From Chitinophagaceae bacterium (lineage in GTDB: Bacteria; Bacteroidota; Bacteroidia; Chitinophagales; Chitinophagaceae): a DNA stretch of 64,000 nucleotides. The stretch spans positions 124,001-188,000 of the forward strand of contig CANFHA010000003.1 in NCBI GenBank assembly GCA_947446645.1, written 5' to 3'. This document shows, piece after piece, positions 27,980 through 38,000 of this stretch. The position numbers and the translations under genes are program-made. The notes beneath the pieces were generated by a model. That model made no database searches. It was not told the origin of the DNA and saw nothing but the letters and a program-made list of their open reading frames with translations. How positions within the stretch are numbered: position 1 is the first letter of the stretch; every line of letters begins with the position of its first letter.

Positions 27980-28516
27980 ATGAAGAAAGGTTTTTATTCA
28001 ATCCTATTGTTTGCCGGCATTTGCTGTGCATTCGTGGCCTGCAACAAAGGCGCATACAATGCCAATACTGTTGATAATTCCAACCTGGCGGTAAACCCGC
28101 TGAGCCCGCTCACGGCTGATCAGTTTGACTGGGCAGCAGGAGGCAAAGATCCTGTCAGCGCTAATATCAATGGCGTGCCGTGGACGGCCAGTGCTGGCAG
28201 CTGGGCACTGGATACTTCAGGGGGCAATATTATCATTGGTACATTTGGCGCAAAGCGCATGTACCTTTACCTGAACCAGGTTTATGAAGGTAACGTATAC
28301 CCTATGTCTTACAAGCAATATGCGCAGAACGCAGTATGGTCTGACAGTGTGGGGGTTGTTTACAACAGCTATTATAGTTATTTTGGCAATTCAGGAGAGG
28401 TTTATATCTCTCACAATGATTCGGCTTCTATTACCGGTTTATTCTATTTTAAGGGCGTTACAACGTCAGGCGAGGTAGTTGCAATTACCAATGGGTACTT
28501 CCATCTGCTGAAATAG
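27980..28516 (+). CDS. DUF6252-like lipoprotein
   Basis: A 178-residue protein with a lipoprotein signal (lipobox FVAC). VSANINGVPWTASAGSWALD is the start pattern of DUF6252-type beta-barrel-like lipoproteins, followed by repeated short strands with Tyr and Asn and ending GEVVAITNGYFHLLK. Function unknown. Two promoter-like sequences (TATATTTA, TATCTTTA) precede it, divergent from the DUF5686 gene. A strong terminator follows. Confidence 0.7.
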   Translation: MKKGFYSILLFAGICCAFVACNKGAYNANTVDNSNLAVNPLSPLTADQFDWAAGGKDPVSANINGVPWTASAGSWALDTSGGNIIIGTFGAKRMYLYLNQVYEGNVYPMSYKQYAQNAVWSDSVGVVYNSYYSYFGNSGEVYISHNDSASITGLFYFKGVTTSGEVVAITNGYFHLLK

Positions 28517-28538
28517 TTACTGGTTCAAATGCTTTTTT

Positions 28539-28567
28539 AATCGCTCCCGCTTGGGAGCGATTTTTTT
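28539..28567 (+). terminator. Rho-independent terminator
   Basis: AATCGCTCCC, loop GCTT, GGGAGCGATT, then a T run. Confidence 0.9.
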
Positions 28568-28742
28568 GTGCTTACAGTTGTCTCAGGCGGTATGTATACA
28601 GCCGGTATTTGCCTTAGCCATTTGTTGCCGGAGAGCCTGTTATTGAGTAGCGGAGCGGGCGCCATTCCGGAGAACTAATGTTTCAAATACCTCCCAATAG
28701 CATCGTGATTAAGGACAAAGCCAGTTGCCATCAGGTTTTTGT

Positions 28743-28778
28743 AAAAACAATAACCCCCCGCGGTTGCAGGGGGTTATT
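28743..28778 (-). terminator. Terminator after rplL
   Basis: AATAACCCCC and GGGGGTTATT form a 10-base stem followed on the minus strand by GTTTTTAC. It closes the rplK-rplA-rplJ-rplL cluster; rpoB does not follow. Confidence 0.85.
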
Positions 28779-28798
28779 GTTTATTAAGGTTGTTCTAA

Positions 28799-29173
28799 TT
28801 AAGCGATTTCAACTTCAGCACCAGCTTCTTTCAGCTTGCCTGCGATGTCTTCAGCTTCAGCCTTGCTGATGCCTTCTTTCACGTTCTTAGGAGCGCCGTC
28901 TACCAGTTCTTTAGCTTCTTTCAAGCCAAGGCCGGTAAGGTCTTTCACTGCTTTTACAACGTTCAGCTTAGAAGCACCTGCGTTCTTAAGTATTACATTG
29001 AATGAAGTCTTCTCAGCAGCAGCTGCAGGAGCGTCGCCGCCACCACCAGATACCACAACTGCAGCAGCAGCAGGCTCGATGCCATAATCAGATTTTAATA
29101 CGTTTGCAAGTTCCTGTACGTCTTTTACAGAAAGAGCAACTAATTGTTCAGCTAATGCTTTTACGTCTGCCAT
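28799..29173 (-). CDS. rplL: Ribosomal protein L7/L12
   Basis: A 124-residue stalk protein. The N-terminal dimerisation helices are [20 protein letters not shown]; an Ala/Gly hinge ([17 protein letters not shown]) leads to the C-terminal factor-binding domain with [20 protein letters not shown] and [20 protein letters not shown]. It binds L10 in several copies and recruits elongation factors. It is the last gene of the cluster; 162 bases separate it from rplJ. Confidence 0.97.
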   Translation of the reverse strand: MADVKALAEQLVALSVKDVQELANVLKSDYGIEPAAAAVVVSGGGGDAPAAAAEKTSFNVILKNAGASKLNVVKAVKDLTGLGLKEAKELVDGAPKNVKEGISKAEAEDIAGKLKEAGAEVEIA

Positions 29174-29335
29174 TGTATTATTTTTTAGTGTTGTTTTTTA
29201 AAATTGTTTACTTGTTTTTGTAACTATATATTGGACTTGGAAGCCTGTTTTAATGTGGCAATTTGAAAATGATCTTCACGATTTACAAACGCCGGGTACT
29301 TTATGCAGCAACTTTTAAATTGCCGCACTTTCAAA

Positions 29336-29860
29336 TTACTCTGCAGCAGCAGTTTCCGTAGCTGCGCCTTCTTTCTGCTCGTGGTGGTGCAACAGTGCAG
29401 CCAGAACGCGTTTTGCAGGAGACTGCAGTAAGCCGATAACTTCGCCGATAAGCTCGTTCTTCGTCTTGATGTTGGTAAGCGCTTTCAGCTGGTTATCACC
29501 GCTAAATACGTCAGTGCCTATGAGTGCAGCTTTCAGTACCGGTTTTTCCTTGTTTGTTTTACGGAAAGAGGTAAGGATCATTGCCGGCTCTTTTGGTGAC
29601 TCAGAGAACATAAGCGCAGTAACGCCATGCAGTGATTCGTAAATGCCGGTATATTTCTCGTCATTAAAGCTTTCAAGTGCTTTCCTGATGAGGGTATTCT
29701 TTGCAACTTTCAGTTCCACATTTTTTTCGAAACAAAGCCTGCGGAGCTTGCTCACCTGTTCTACCGATAATGATTCGGTATTGGTGATGTAAAAGTTGTC
29801 GTACTGGGAGAACTTCCCTTTCAGTACTTCTATTGCTTCATTTTTTTGAGCAGGTGTCAT
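29336..29860 (-). CDS. rplJ: Ribosomal protein L10
   Basis: A 174-residue protein that anchors L7/L12 dimers to the ribosome. The N-terminal domain shows KFSQYDNFYITNTESLSVEQ and LRRLCFEKNVELKVAKNTLI; the C-terminal helix VIGLLQSPAKRVLAALLHHH is the L12-binding spine. It is separated from rplA by 140 A/T-rich bases that contain an 8-nt-phased tract. Confidence 0.95.
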   Translation of the reverse strand: MTPAQKNEAIEVLKGKFSQYDNFYITNTESLSVEQVSKLRRLCFEKNVELKVAKNTLIRKALESFNDEKYTGIYESLHGVTALMFSESPKEPAMILTSFRKTNKEKPVLKAALIGTDVFSGDNQLKALTNIKTKNELIGEVIGLLQSPAKRVLAALLHHHEQKEGAATETAAAE

Positions 29861-30000
29861 GTTATTAATTTGAAAATTTGAAAATTTGGGAATTTGAAAA
29901 TTGTATTTTTCTATTTCCTCCTTTCAAACTGTTATTAAATGTTTTTCTTTTCATTTGTGCGACCTGAACATTTTTCAAAGCAGCACATTTTCAAATTTAT
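29861..30000 (-). repeat. 8-nt-phased TTTGAAAA tract between rplA and rplJ
   Basis: On the plus strand 29868-29902 reads as about four units of ATTTGAAA with one variant unit. CATTTTCAAATTT near 29989 is its inverted partner. Similar inverted pieces (CAATTTGAAAATG and CACTTTCAAATTA) lie in the next gap (29174-29335). The inverted copies could pair in the mRNA leader of rplJ or rplL. This is the gap where L10 autoregulatory sites are found in other bacteria; I did not recognise a kink-turn. Confidence 0.5.
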
Positions 30001-30690
30001 TTACGATACAGATTTTGTATCGATCATCAGGCCCGGGCTCATTGTTGAAGCCATGCTGATACCTTTTATATAGGCACCTTTAGCGGTTGCGGGTTTCAGA
30101 CGTACCAGTGTGTTGATCAGCTCCTGAGCGTTTTCAGCTAATTTGTTAGGAGCGAAAGATACACGGCCAACAGATGCATGGATGATACCAGCCTTATCTA
30201 TCTTAAATGCGATCTTACCGCCTTTCACTTCGTTAACAGCATTACCAACATCGTTGGTTACAGTACCTGTCTTCGGGTTTGGCATCAGGTTACGAGGACC
30301 GAGTATTTTACCCAGGCGGCCTATTTTAGGCATCACCGATGGAGTAGCTACTATTACGTCAACGTCAGTCCAGCCACCTTCGATCTTAGATACAAATTCA
30401 TCAAGACCTACGAAGTCAGCGCCTGCTGCTTTTGCTTCCGCTTCTTTATCTGGTGTGCAAAGCACGAGTACGCGTTTAGTTTTACCTGTGCCGTGTGGCA
30501 GGGTAACAGTTCCGCGGATAGCCTGGTCAGCCTTCTTAGGGTCTACACCAAGGCGGATGTGCATATCTACTGAGCTGTCGAACTTGGTGACGTTAATCGA
30601 CTTCACCGTGTTTGCTGCTTCAGCCAGTGTATATGTTTTATTTTTATCGAGTTTAGCTTCTACAGCTTTTCTTTTTTTAGTGATTGCCAT
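30001..30690 (-). CDS. rplA: Ribosomal protein L1
   Basis: A 229-residue L1 stalk protein. Typical sections are [57 protein letters not shown], and the C-terminal [21 protein letters not shown]1 binds 23S rRNA at the E site and in many bacteria represses its own operon. It is 80 bases downstream of rplK. Confidence 0.97.
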   Translation of the reverse strand: MAITKKRKAVEAKLDKNKTYTLAEAANTVKSINVTKFDSSVDMHIRLGVDPKKADQAIRGTVTLPHGTGKTKRVLVLCTPDKEAEAKAAGADFVGLDEFVSKIEGGWTDVDVIVATPSVMPKIGRLGKILGPRNLMPNPKTGTVTNDVGNAVNEVKGGKIAFKIDKAGIIHASVGRVSFAPNKLAENAQELINTLVRLKPATAKGAYIKGISMASTMSPGLMIDTKSVS

Positions 30691-30695
30691 TGTAA

Positions 30696-30716
30696 GTCAA
30701 AAGTTAAAAGTTAAAA
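30696..30716 (+). repeat. 7-nt-phased A-rich tract between rplK and rplA
   Basis: gtcaaaa, gttaaaa, gttaaaa, directly upstream of the rplA start on the minus strand. Confidence 0.65.
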
Positions 30717-30770
30717 CCAAAAGGTTTGTTTGTTTTGATCCGGGAGTGCATTTCTGCCGTTCCTGTGATC

Positions 30771-31223
30771 TTATTTAACAGTGATGCCTGCGGGTGGTGT
30801 ACCTTCTACAGTAAAGCCCATGCTGCGCGCTGTACCAGCTACCATTTTCATAGCGCTTGTAAGTGTGAAGCAGTTGAGGTCAGGCATTTTGTCCTTGGCA
30901 ATTTCTTCTACCTGTGACCAGGAAACCTTACCCACCTTCTGGCGGTTAGGCTCTTTAGATCCATGAGGTTGTTTGGCAAGCTCCATAAGCTGCACGGCAG
31001 CCGGTGGTGTTTTGATAACAAAATCGAAAGACTTGTCTGTGTAAACAGTAAGAGTGACTGGAAGTATCTTACCTGCTTTGTCCTGTGTGCGAGCGTTGAA
31101 CTGCTTGCAGAACTCCATAATGTTGACGCCTTTAGAGCCGAGCGCCGGGCCGATTGGTGGTGCTGGATTCGCAGCGCCGCCTTTTACCTGCAGCTTCACG
31201 AAGCCGCTGATTTCTTTAGCCAT
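30771..31223 (-). CDS. rplK: Ribosomal protein L11
   Basis: A 150-residue protein of the GTPase-associated centre. Typical N-terminal sequence [20 protein letters not shown] and [16 protein letters not shown]; the C-terminal domain has [19 protein letters not shown] and [13 protein letters not shown]. First gene of the cluster. secE and nusG, which usually precede it, are absent: upstream lies only a promoter region and then hicB on the other strand. Confidence 0.97.
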   Translation of the reverse strand: MAKEISGFVKLQVKGGAANPAPPIGPALGSKGVNIMEFCKQFNARTQDKAGKILPVTLTVYTDKSFDFVIKTPPAAVQLMELAKQPHGSKEPNRQKVGKVSWSQVEEIAKDKMPDLNCFTLTSAMKMVAGTARSMGFTVEGTPPAGITVK

Positions 31224-31335
31224 TGTTTAAATTTTGGTGTTAACGAATTTTCTCCTTTCTCATCCTTAGCGGAGTAGAAGGGTACTGTTTCTTCCAATGC
31301 AACCTTGTAAAAAGAGCTTTATTAGAATTGGACGG

Positions 31336-31343
31336 CAAAAGTA
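31336..31343 (-). promoter_or_regulatory. -7 box (TACTTTTG) of the ribosomal cluster
   Basis: The minus strand reads TACTTTTG with a TTTG 16 bases upstream. It gives a leader of about 105 bases before rplK, the longest leader seen for a matched promoter here apart from that of the giant surface protein, leaving room for an L1-type control site (inference). Confidence 0.55.
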
Positions 31344-31439
31344 AGGGATTTTTGTAATTCAAAAAACAGAATTCAAAAAAATATTTTCCAGGCAAAAATT
31401 ACTATGCAGATGCATCAAATAAAAACTTTAAAAATGCCG

Positions 31440-31447
31440 TACTTTTA
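31440..31447 (+). promoter_or_regulatory. Near-match -7 box (TACTTTTA) before hicB
   Basis: TACTTTTA differs from TAnnTTTG at the last base and lies 26 bases before the hicB ATG. Confidence 0.35.
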
Positions 31448-31473
31448 CGACGTAATGTAAGAATTTTTAAAAC

Positions 31474-31680
31474 ATGGAGTATATTATTGAAACGGACCAG
31501 GAAACAGACGGACGCTGGATAGCAGAGGTTATCAACCTGCCAGGTGCGATGGTATATGGGGCTTCACGTGAGGAAGCAATTGCAAAAGCACAGGCACTGG
31601 CATTACGGGTTGAAGCAGAAAAGCTGGACAATGGTGAAATATCATCTTTCCAAACTGGTCTTTTCTTTAGAGCTGCATAA
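31474..31680 (+). CDS. hicB: HicB-family antitoxin
   Basis: A 68-residue partial RNase-H-like HicB domain: YIIETDQETDGRWIAEVINL then PGAMVYGASREEAIAKAQAL. It is the short form lacking a C-terminal DNA-binding part, as is usual when hicB precedes hicA. Its TAA stop (31678-31680) overlaps the beginning of the hicA frame. Confidence 0.8.
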   Translation: MEYIIETDQETDGRWIAEVINLPGAMVYGASREEAIAKAQALALRVEAEKLDNGEISSFQTGLFFRAA

Positions 31681-31889
31681 GTAATTGGCCTTCAACCAAA
31701 TCTAAGCGCGTACTCGCGGCATTGATTAAATCCGGATGGATTATCAAGCGCCAAAGCGGTTCTCACCGCACATTATCCAAAACCGGTATGCCAGATTATG
31801 TGTTTGCTTTTCATGACAATGAGGAGATTGGTCCTAAAATGCTTGCTCGTATTGCTAAGTACTCCGGATTGAAGGCTGATGACCTGTAG
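31677..31889 (+). CDS. hicA: HicA-family toxin frame with ATA in place of ATG
   Basis: An intact 70-codon frame reading ISNWPSTKSKRVLAALIKSG then WIIKRQSGSHRTLSKTGMPD and ending AKYSGLKADDL, a full HicA mRNA-interferase sequence with the catalytic His (residue 30, GSH). There is no ATG, GTG or TTG at the expected start: the codon overlapping the hicB stop is ATA. A single G at 31679 would create ATGA, the normal 4-base overlap with hicB ending TGA. The first TTG, at 31722, would remove 15 residues. The toxin may be silenced, or started from ATA at low level. Confidence 0.75.
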   Translation: MSNWPSTKSKRVLAALIKSGWIIKRQSGSHRTLSKTGMPDYVFAFHDNEEIGPKMLARIAKYSGLKADDL

Positions 31890-31982
31890 TAAATGCTAAG
31901 CCCAATATGGATAGAGGTTCCTGCTTCCTTCGCTTGAGAAGTGGATATTTTTAAGAACATTCCGCATAGGATTAATTCCTTT

Positions 31983-32022
31983 AAAACAATAAGGGCCGCA
32001 CATTGGCGGCCCTTATTGTTTT
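31983..32022. terminator. Bidirectional terminator
   Basis: AAAACAATAAGGGCCGC (31983-31999) and GCGGCCCTTATTGTTTT (32006-32022) form a perfect 17-base stem. It ends hicBA on plus and the giant surface-protein gene on minus. Confidence 0.9.
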
Positions 32023-32036
32023 AAAGCTTGATCAGT

Positions 32037-35000
32037 TTAGTTGGTTGCTTTCACCAGCTTTTCTGTTTTTAGTTTTTGTCCATTATTATCGTAGACCGCT
32101 ATCATGTATACGCCATCTGCAAGGTTGCTGATGTTTATGTCTTTTGCCTCTGCAATGTCCAAAATAGAACGACCGTCTACGCTGGTGATGACAGCACGTA
32201 CTGTAATTCCGGCTTCAATATGTAGAACAGACTGTGCAGGGTTAGGATAGATGCTTACATCTGTCTTGTTCACATTGTGGACACCTGTAGTAGAGCCTGT
32301 GAACGGATAAGGATCTGATACAGACTGGCAACCGTTGGTATCTGTCACGCGTACTTTGTAGTTACCGTTACCTATGTCTGCAACGCCATACGATGTAGCA
32401 CCTGCGATAGGTGAACCATCTTTATACCACTGGTAAGTGACATAGAAATTGCCTGTGTAGAAGACGTGTGATGTTGACGAGTAGGAAACAATAGGATTTG
32501 GCAGAGGGAATTCGTTGACATGTACACTGGATGTTGTATTTGTACAAGAGCCTGTGATTGTAATATCTACAGTATAGTCGCCTGGCGTAGTTACATTGTA
32601 AGTGGCTCCGGTGGCTCCTGGTATCAATACGCCATCTTTGTACCACTGGTAAGTGACACCTGTGCCTGATACGCTGGTAGAGAGTATGGCACTGCTGCCC
32701 CAGCAGTAGTTTGTAGGTGTCAGCGGAACGATTGACGGTGATGTAATCACGGTAACCACTGTACCCGCACCTGCAGGCGTTTCAGCACTGCAGCCTGTAG
32801 TTGGGTTGATTACCTTCACTGTGTAGCTGCCGCTGGCGGTAGCCAGGTAGGAAGCGGAAGTAGCGCCGGTTATTGCAACACCATCTTTGTACCACTGGTA
32901 GATATCGCCTGCAACGGAAACTGCATTGAGTACGACACTACCACCTGCGCAGAACAAGGTTGGTCCGGCTGGTGTAATGGTTACATCTGGCAGCGGATCA
33001 GCAACTACGTTCGTAATCACAGATGTGGTTGCGCAGCCAAAACCATTGCTTACAATTACATAGTAACCACCAGTAGTAGTAGCTGTATATGTATTACCTA
33101 CCTCGCCTGAAATTGCTCCTGCGGCATTATACCACTGGTAGGTATAACCGGCAGACAAGTCGGCGGTAAGTGTAACGCTGCCACCGGCACAGAATGTAAT
33201 TGGTCCTGATAAAACAACACCTGCGGTAGGCGCCGGGCTGATAGCAATAGTGATGGTATTAGACGTAGCAGAGCAGCCTGTGGCGTTTGTTACGATCACG
33301 GCATAGTCGCCAGCGGTTGATACTGCCAGGGTGCTGTTCGTTTCGCCCGTAATAGGTACGCCGGCAAGCAACCATTGGTAAGTGTAACCAACTCCGGTTG
33401 TTGCATTGATAGTAGTAGTGCTGCCTGCGCAGATAGTAGTAGAGCCGCTGGCAAGCGCAATAACCGCGACCGGATTATCAACTGTTACGAGCATTGGTAT
33501 TGAATTGGCCGAGCAGCCGAAGGTGTTTGTTTCGGTTACGGTGAAGCTGCCGGTAAGCACTGCTGTGTAAGTAGATGCTGTAGCTCCTGCGATTGCGCCG
33601 CCATTCTGATACCACTGGTAGGTGAGACCTGATGCTACATTAGCAGTAAGCACTACAAAACCGCCCGGGCAGAAAGTAGTATCGCCGAGGGGTGTGATAG
33701 TAGCTGCAGGTGCAGGGTTCACTGTTTCTACGCGTGTTACATAGCACCCTGTGCCAAGTGTGAAGGTAATATTGCTGGTGCCTGCGATAATACCGGTAAG
33801 TACGCCAGTGCCTGCAACTATGGTTGCCACAGCGCCATTGCTGCTGCTCCATGTGCCAGGTGCGCTGGCATTGGTAAGTGTTACTGAAGAGCCGGGGCAT
33901 ACTGTAACGGGGCCGTTGATAGTACCCGGAAGTGGGTTCACTGTCATTGGTGAAGTAACCCGGCAACCGGTGCCAAGTGTATAGCTGATACTTGTAACGC
34001 CAACCGCATTACCGGTAACTACGCCGCCAGCGGTAACCGAGGCAATAGTCGCGTTTCCGCTGCTCCAGGTGCCGCCAGCTGTAGCATCACTGAGGGTAAC
34101 GGTGAAACCAAGACAAACCGAGGTAGCACCGCTGATAGCTGATGGCAGCGGGTTGATAGTAACGATGGTGGTAACAATGCAACCAGTACCTATGGTATAG
34201 GTAATAACGTCAGTGCCTGCGGTGACACCTGTAACGAGGCCTGTGCCGCTCACAGTGGCATTGCCATTGCTGGCGCTCCATGTGCCGCCACCGGTAGCAT
34301 CAGAAAGAGAAGTGGTAGAACCGACGCAAACCGTTTTAGTGCCCGATATAGCAACCGGGAGTGGCTGCACGGTAACTACCGCAGTAGCAGCGCAGGTGCC
34401 AAGCGTATAAGAAATAAGTGAAGTGCCGGTGGCAAGGCCGGTGACAAGGCCTGCAGCATCTATGGTAGCTACTCCGGTTGTACCACTGGTCCATACACCG
34501 CCTGTAGTAGCATCGCTAAGCTGGGTGGTAAGGCCCTGGCATACGGCAAGCGAGCCGGTAATAGCGGCCGGCTGGGTATTTACCGTAACAATTGCTGTAA
34601 CAGCGCAGCCGCTGATGTCGTAAGATATAGTAGCCGTACCTGCTGCTACGCCGGTTACCAGGCCTGTGCCGGAGATAGAAGCTGTAGTAGCAGGGGTGCT
34701 GCTCCATACGCCGCCTGATGTAGCGTCAGAAAGCTGTGTTGTAAAGGTTGCACAAACGGTGAGTGTGCCGGTAATGGCGACTGGCTGTGAATTAACAGTA
34801 ACTGTAGCTGTAGCTGCGCATGAGCCGAGCGTGTAAGAAATAACCGAAGTACCCAGGCCAACACCTGTTACCAGGCCGGTAGCGTCAATGGTAGCAACAG
34901 TTGTGGTTACACTGGTCCAAGTACCGCCAGCGGTGGCATCGCTGAGCTGTGTAGTAAAGGAGTTACATACACCCAGTGCACCTGTAATAGCTGCCGGCTG

Positions 35001-38000
35001 GGTATTTACAGTAACTATAGCAGTTGCAGCGCAACCGCTGATAGAATAAGATATAGTAGCGGTACCAGCTGCAACTCCTGTTACGAGCCCGGTGCCGGAA
35101 ATAGTAGCGGTAGTTGCCGGAGTGCTGCTCCATACACCGCCACCAGTAGCATCACTGAGCTGAGTTGTAAACGTTTCGCACACGCTGAGTGTACCGGTTA
35201 TGGCTACCGGAGTAGAATTGACCGTTACTACCGCGGTAGCAGCACAGCTGCCGATAGTATAAGAAATAGTTGTAGTACCTACGCTGAGTCCGTTAACGAG
35301 GCCTGTAGCGTCTACTGTACCTACTGCCAGAACCGTGCTGCTCCATGTTCCGCCTGCATCAACATCGCTGAGCTGGGTAGTGAAGCCGCTGCACACAGAG
35401 GGCGATCCGGAGATAGCAGATGGCTGAAGGTTCACGGTAACAACGGTACTAACTGCGCAAGTGCCTATAGAATAAGAAATAGTAGCTGTGCCCACGCCAG
35501 CTCCTGTTACCAGGCCACCGGCGCTGATGGTAGCAACAGTGGTAGGTGCGCTTGACCACACACCACCTGTAGTAGCATCACTAAGTGCCAAAGTAGTAGT
35601 GTTACATATAGGACCCGTATTTCCTGTTATGGCAACGGGCTGGGTATTTACGGTAACTACTATTGAAGTGGCACATGTGCCTATGGTATATGATATTGTT
35701 GTAGTGCCTACGCCCACGCCGGTAACTACTCCGGTGGCGCTTACAGTACCGGCTGCCGTATTTGAGCTGGTCCATGTGCCGCCTGCCACGGCATCAGTAA
35801 GTGCGGTAGATGAACCAACGCATACACTGGTAAGGCCTGTAATAGCGCCTGGTTGTGTATTTACTGTAACAATGGCCGTAGCATAGCATGAGCCAATAGT
35901 GTAAGAAATGGTAGCAGTGCCAGCTGCCACACCGGTTACTAATCCTGAGCCTGAAATAGAAGCTGTTGTTGCCGGGGTGCTGCTCCATACACCACCTGTA
36001 GTAGCGTCAGACAAGCTGGTTGTAAATGTTTCACAAACAGTCAGGGTACCAAGTATAGCGCCAGGCTGAGTATTAACAGTAACAATGGTAGTAGCAACGC
36101 AGGTGCCTATGGTATAAGAAATAGTGGTTGTTCCAACACCTATGCCAGTAACATTGCCCGTGCCGGAAACGGTGCCCACTGCGACAACAGTGCTTGACCA
36201 TGTGCCGCCGGCAGTAGCGTCTGTCAGCGCTGTAGACGATCCTGCACATACAGAGGTAATACCTGTAATAGCCGCAGGTTGTGTATTTACGGTTACTACA
36301 GTTGTAGCATAACAGGTGCCTATCTGGTAAGATATGGCAGCAGTACCTGCGGAAACGCCGGTTACTACGCCGCCCGTGACAGTGGCAACAGTAGACGGGG
36401 TACTTGCCCAAACGCCACCGGTTGGTGAGTCGGTAAGGGTAGTGGTAAATGTTTCACATACCGAAAGCGTACCGGTGATAGGCCCTGGCGCCGTATTCAC
36501 TGTCACCACCGCGATAGCGTAGCAGCTGCCCAGTGAGTATGAAATAACCGTGGTGCCAAGCGCTATGCCCGTGACGTTACCAGATGCGTCAACAGTGCCA
36601 ACGGTAGGTATGGCGCTGCTCCAGGTACCACCTGCTGTAGCATCTGTAAGCGAGGTAACTGCACCTACGCATACGCTTAATGTGCCTGTAATGGCGGCCG
36701 GCGTTACATTAACCGTAATTTGTTTAGTGATAGAACAGCCCGCACCCAGATCGTACGTAATTGTGGTAATACCAGTGCCGGCGGCACTAACACCGGTTAC
36801 AACACCAGTGCCCGAGATGACCGTTGCAGTGCCTGTGGCGCTGCTGGACCATGTACCGCCAGCTACAGCGTCGCTGAGGGTGATCGTAGATCCTTCGCAT
36901 ACTGTTGATGCGCCAAGTATTGTTGTAGGGCTAGGATTCACAGTTACGGTAGCGGTAACGAAACATCCTCCTGGTAGGGTGTACGTAATAATTGCTGTAC
37001 CAGTGGAGAGGCCGCTAACCACGCCAGAGCTACCTACGACTGCTGTACCTGATGCGGTCCAGGTGCCCCCGCCGGCATCTGTAAGTGCAGTGTTTAACCC
37101 AACACATACGCTCAAAGTACCTGTGATAGGCGATGCACCTGGGTTTACCGTAACTACAGCAATAGCTGTGCAGCCGGCTGCAGTAGTAAATGTGATGTTT
37201 GATGTGCCGGGGGCAACACCGGTAACAACACCGGTACCCGCTATAACTGTGGCTACCGTGGGTGTGCCGCTGCTCCAGGTGCCTGCACTGGCATCAGTAA
37301 GTGTAGTGGTAGCGCCCGTGCAAACGGAGCGAGTGCCATTAATAGTACCCGGAAGCGGGTTTACGGTAACAACTGCTACAGTATAGCAGCCTACTGAGCT
37401 GGTATAAGTAATGGTAGAGGTGCCGCCGCTTACACCGCCAACTACGCCGGTAGCGCTTACTGTAGCAATACCAGTGGAGCTGCTGGTCCATGTGCCGCCA
37501 GTGATCACGTCACTTAGGTTGGTTGTGGAACCTACGCAAACTGTACGGGTACCGGTGATAGTGCCTGAATTGCAGGTAGACCAGCGATAAACCTGGCCAT
37601 TAGCGGGCGATGATGATAATGTTTCAGTGAATATAGTGCTGGAAGGCACCGGTGCGGTACCTGTGTTAGGAAGGCTCTGAAAGTCGGTACCGCTGTTTGC
37701 GATGCCAATTGATCCTGAAGTAAGGCCGGAAGTATTAAAATTAGAAGTGCCATAGCAAAAATCGATGATATTCGATCCCTCATATAATTTTACCTGGAAA
37801 TTTGCTGTTTTCGTTGTGCTATACCTGCCCCAGTCTTTCCATTCAAAAGTGAATATACGGCTACCTACAGCGCCAGTAGTAGAGTAATAAGCAGGAACGG
37901 CAGTGCCAAAAATGCCACTAAGTCCGGTCAGGTCATCCCAAAAAGGCATCAGCATACCTACACCGCCTGCAACCGAACCAATATTGGACAAAAGGTTTTG

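Noticed and set aside
29861..30000. A defined L10 kink-turn regulatory site
   Set aside because: No recognisable kink-turn sequence could be identified by eye, so only the repeats are reported.
36550..37386. 278-codon plus-strand frame
   Set aside because: Shadow of the G/C- and Thr/Val-rich repeats of the giant surface protein; repetitive and without start signals.
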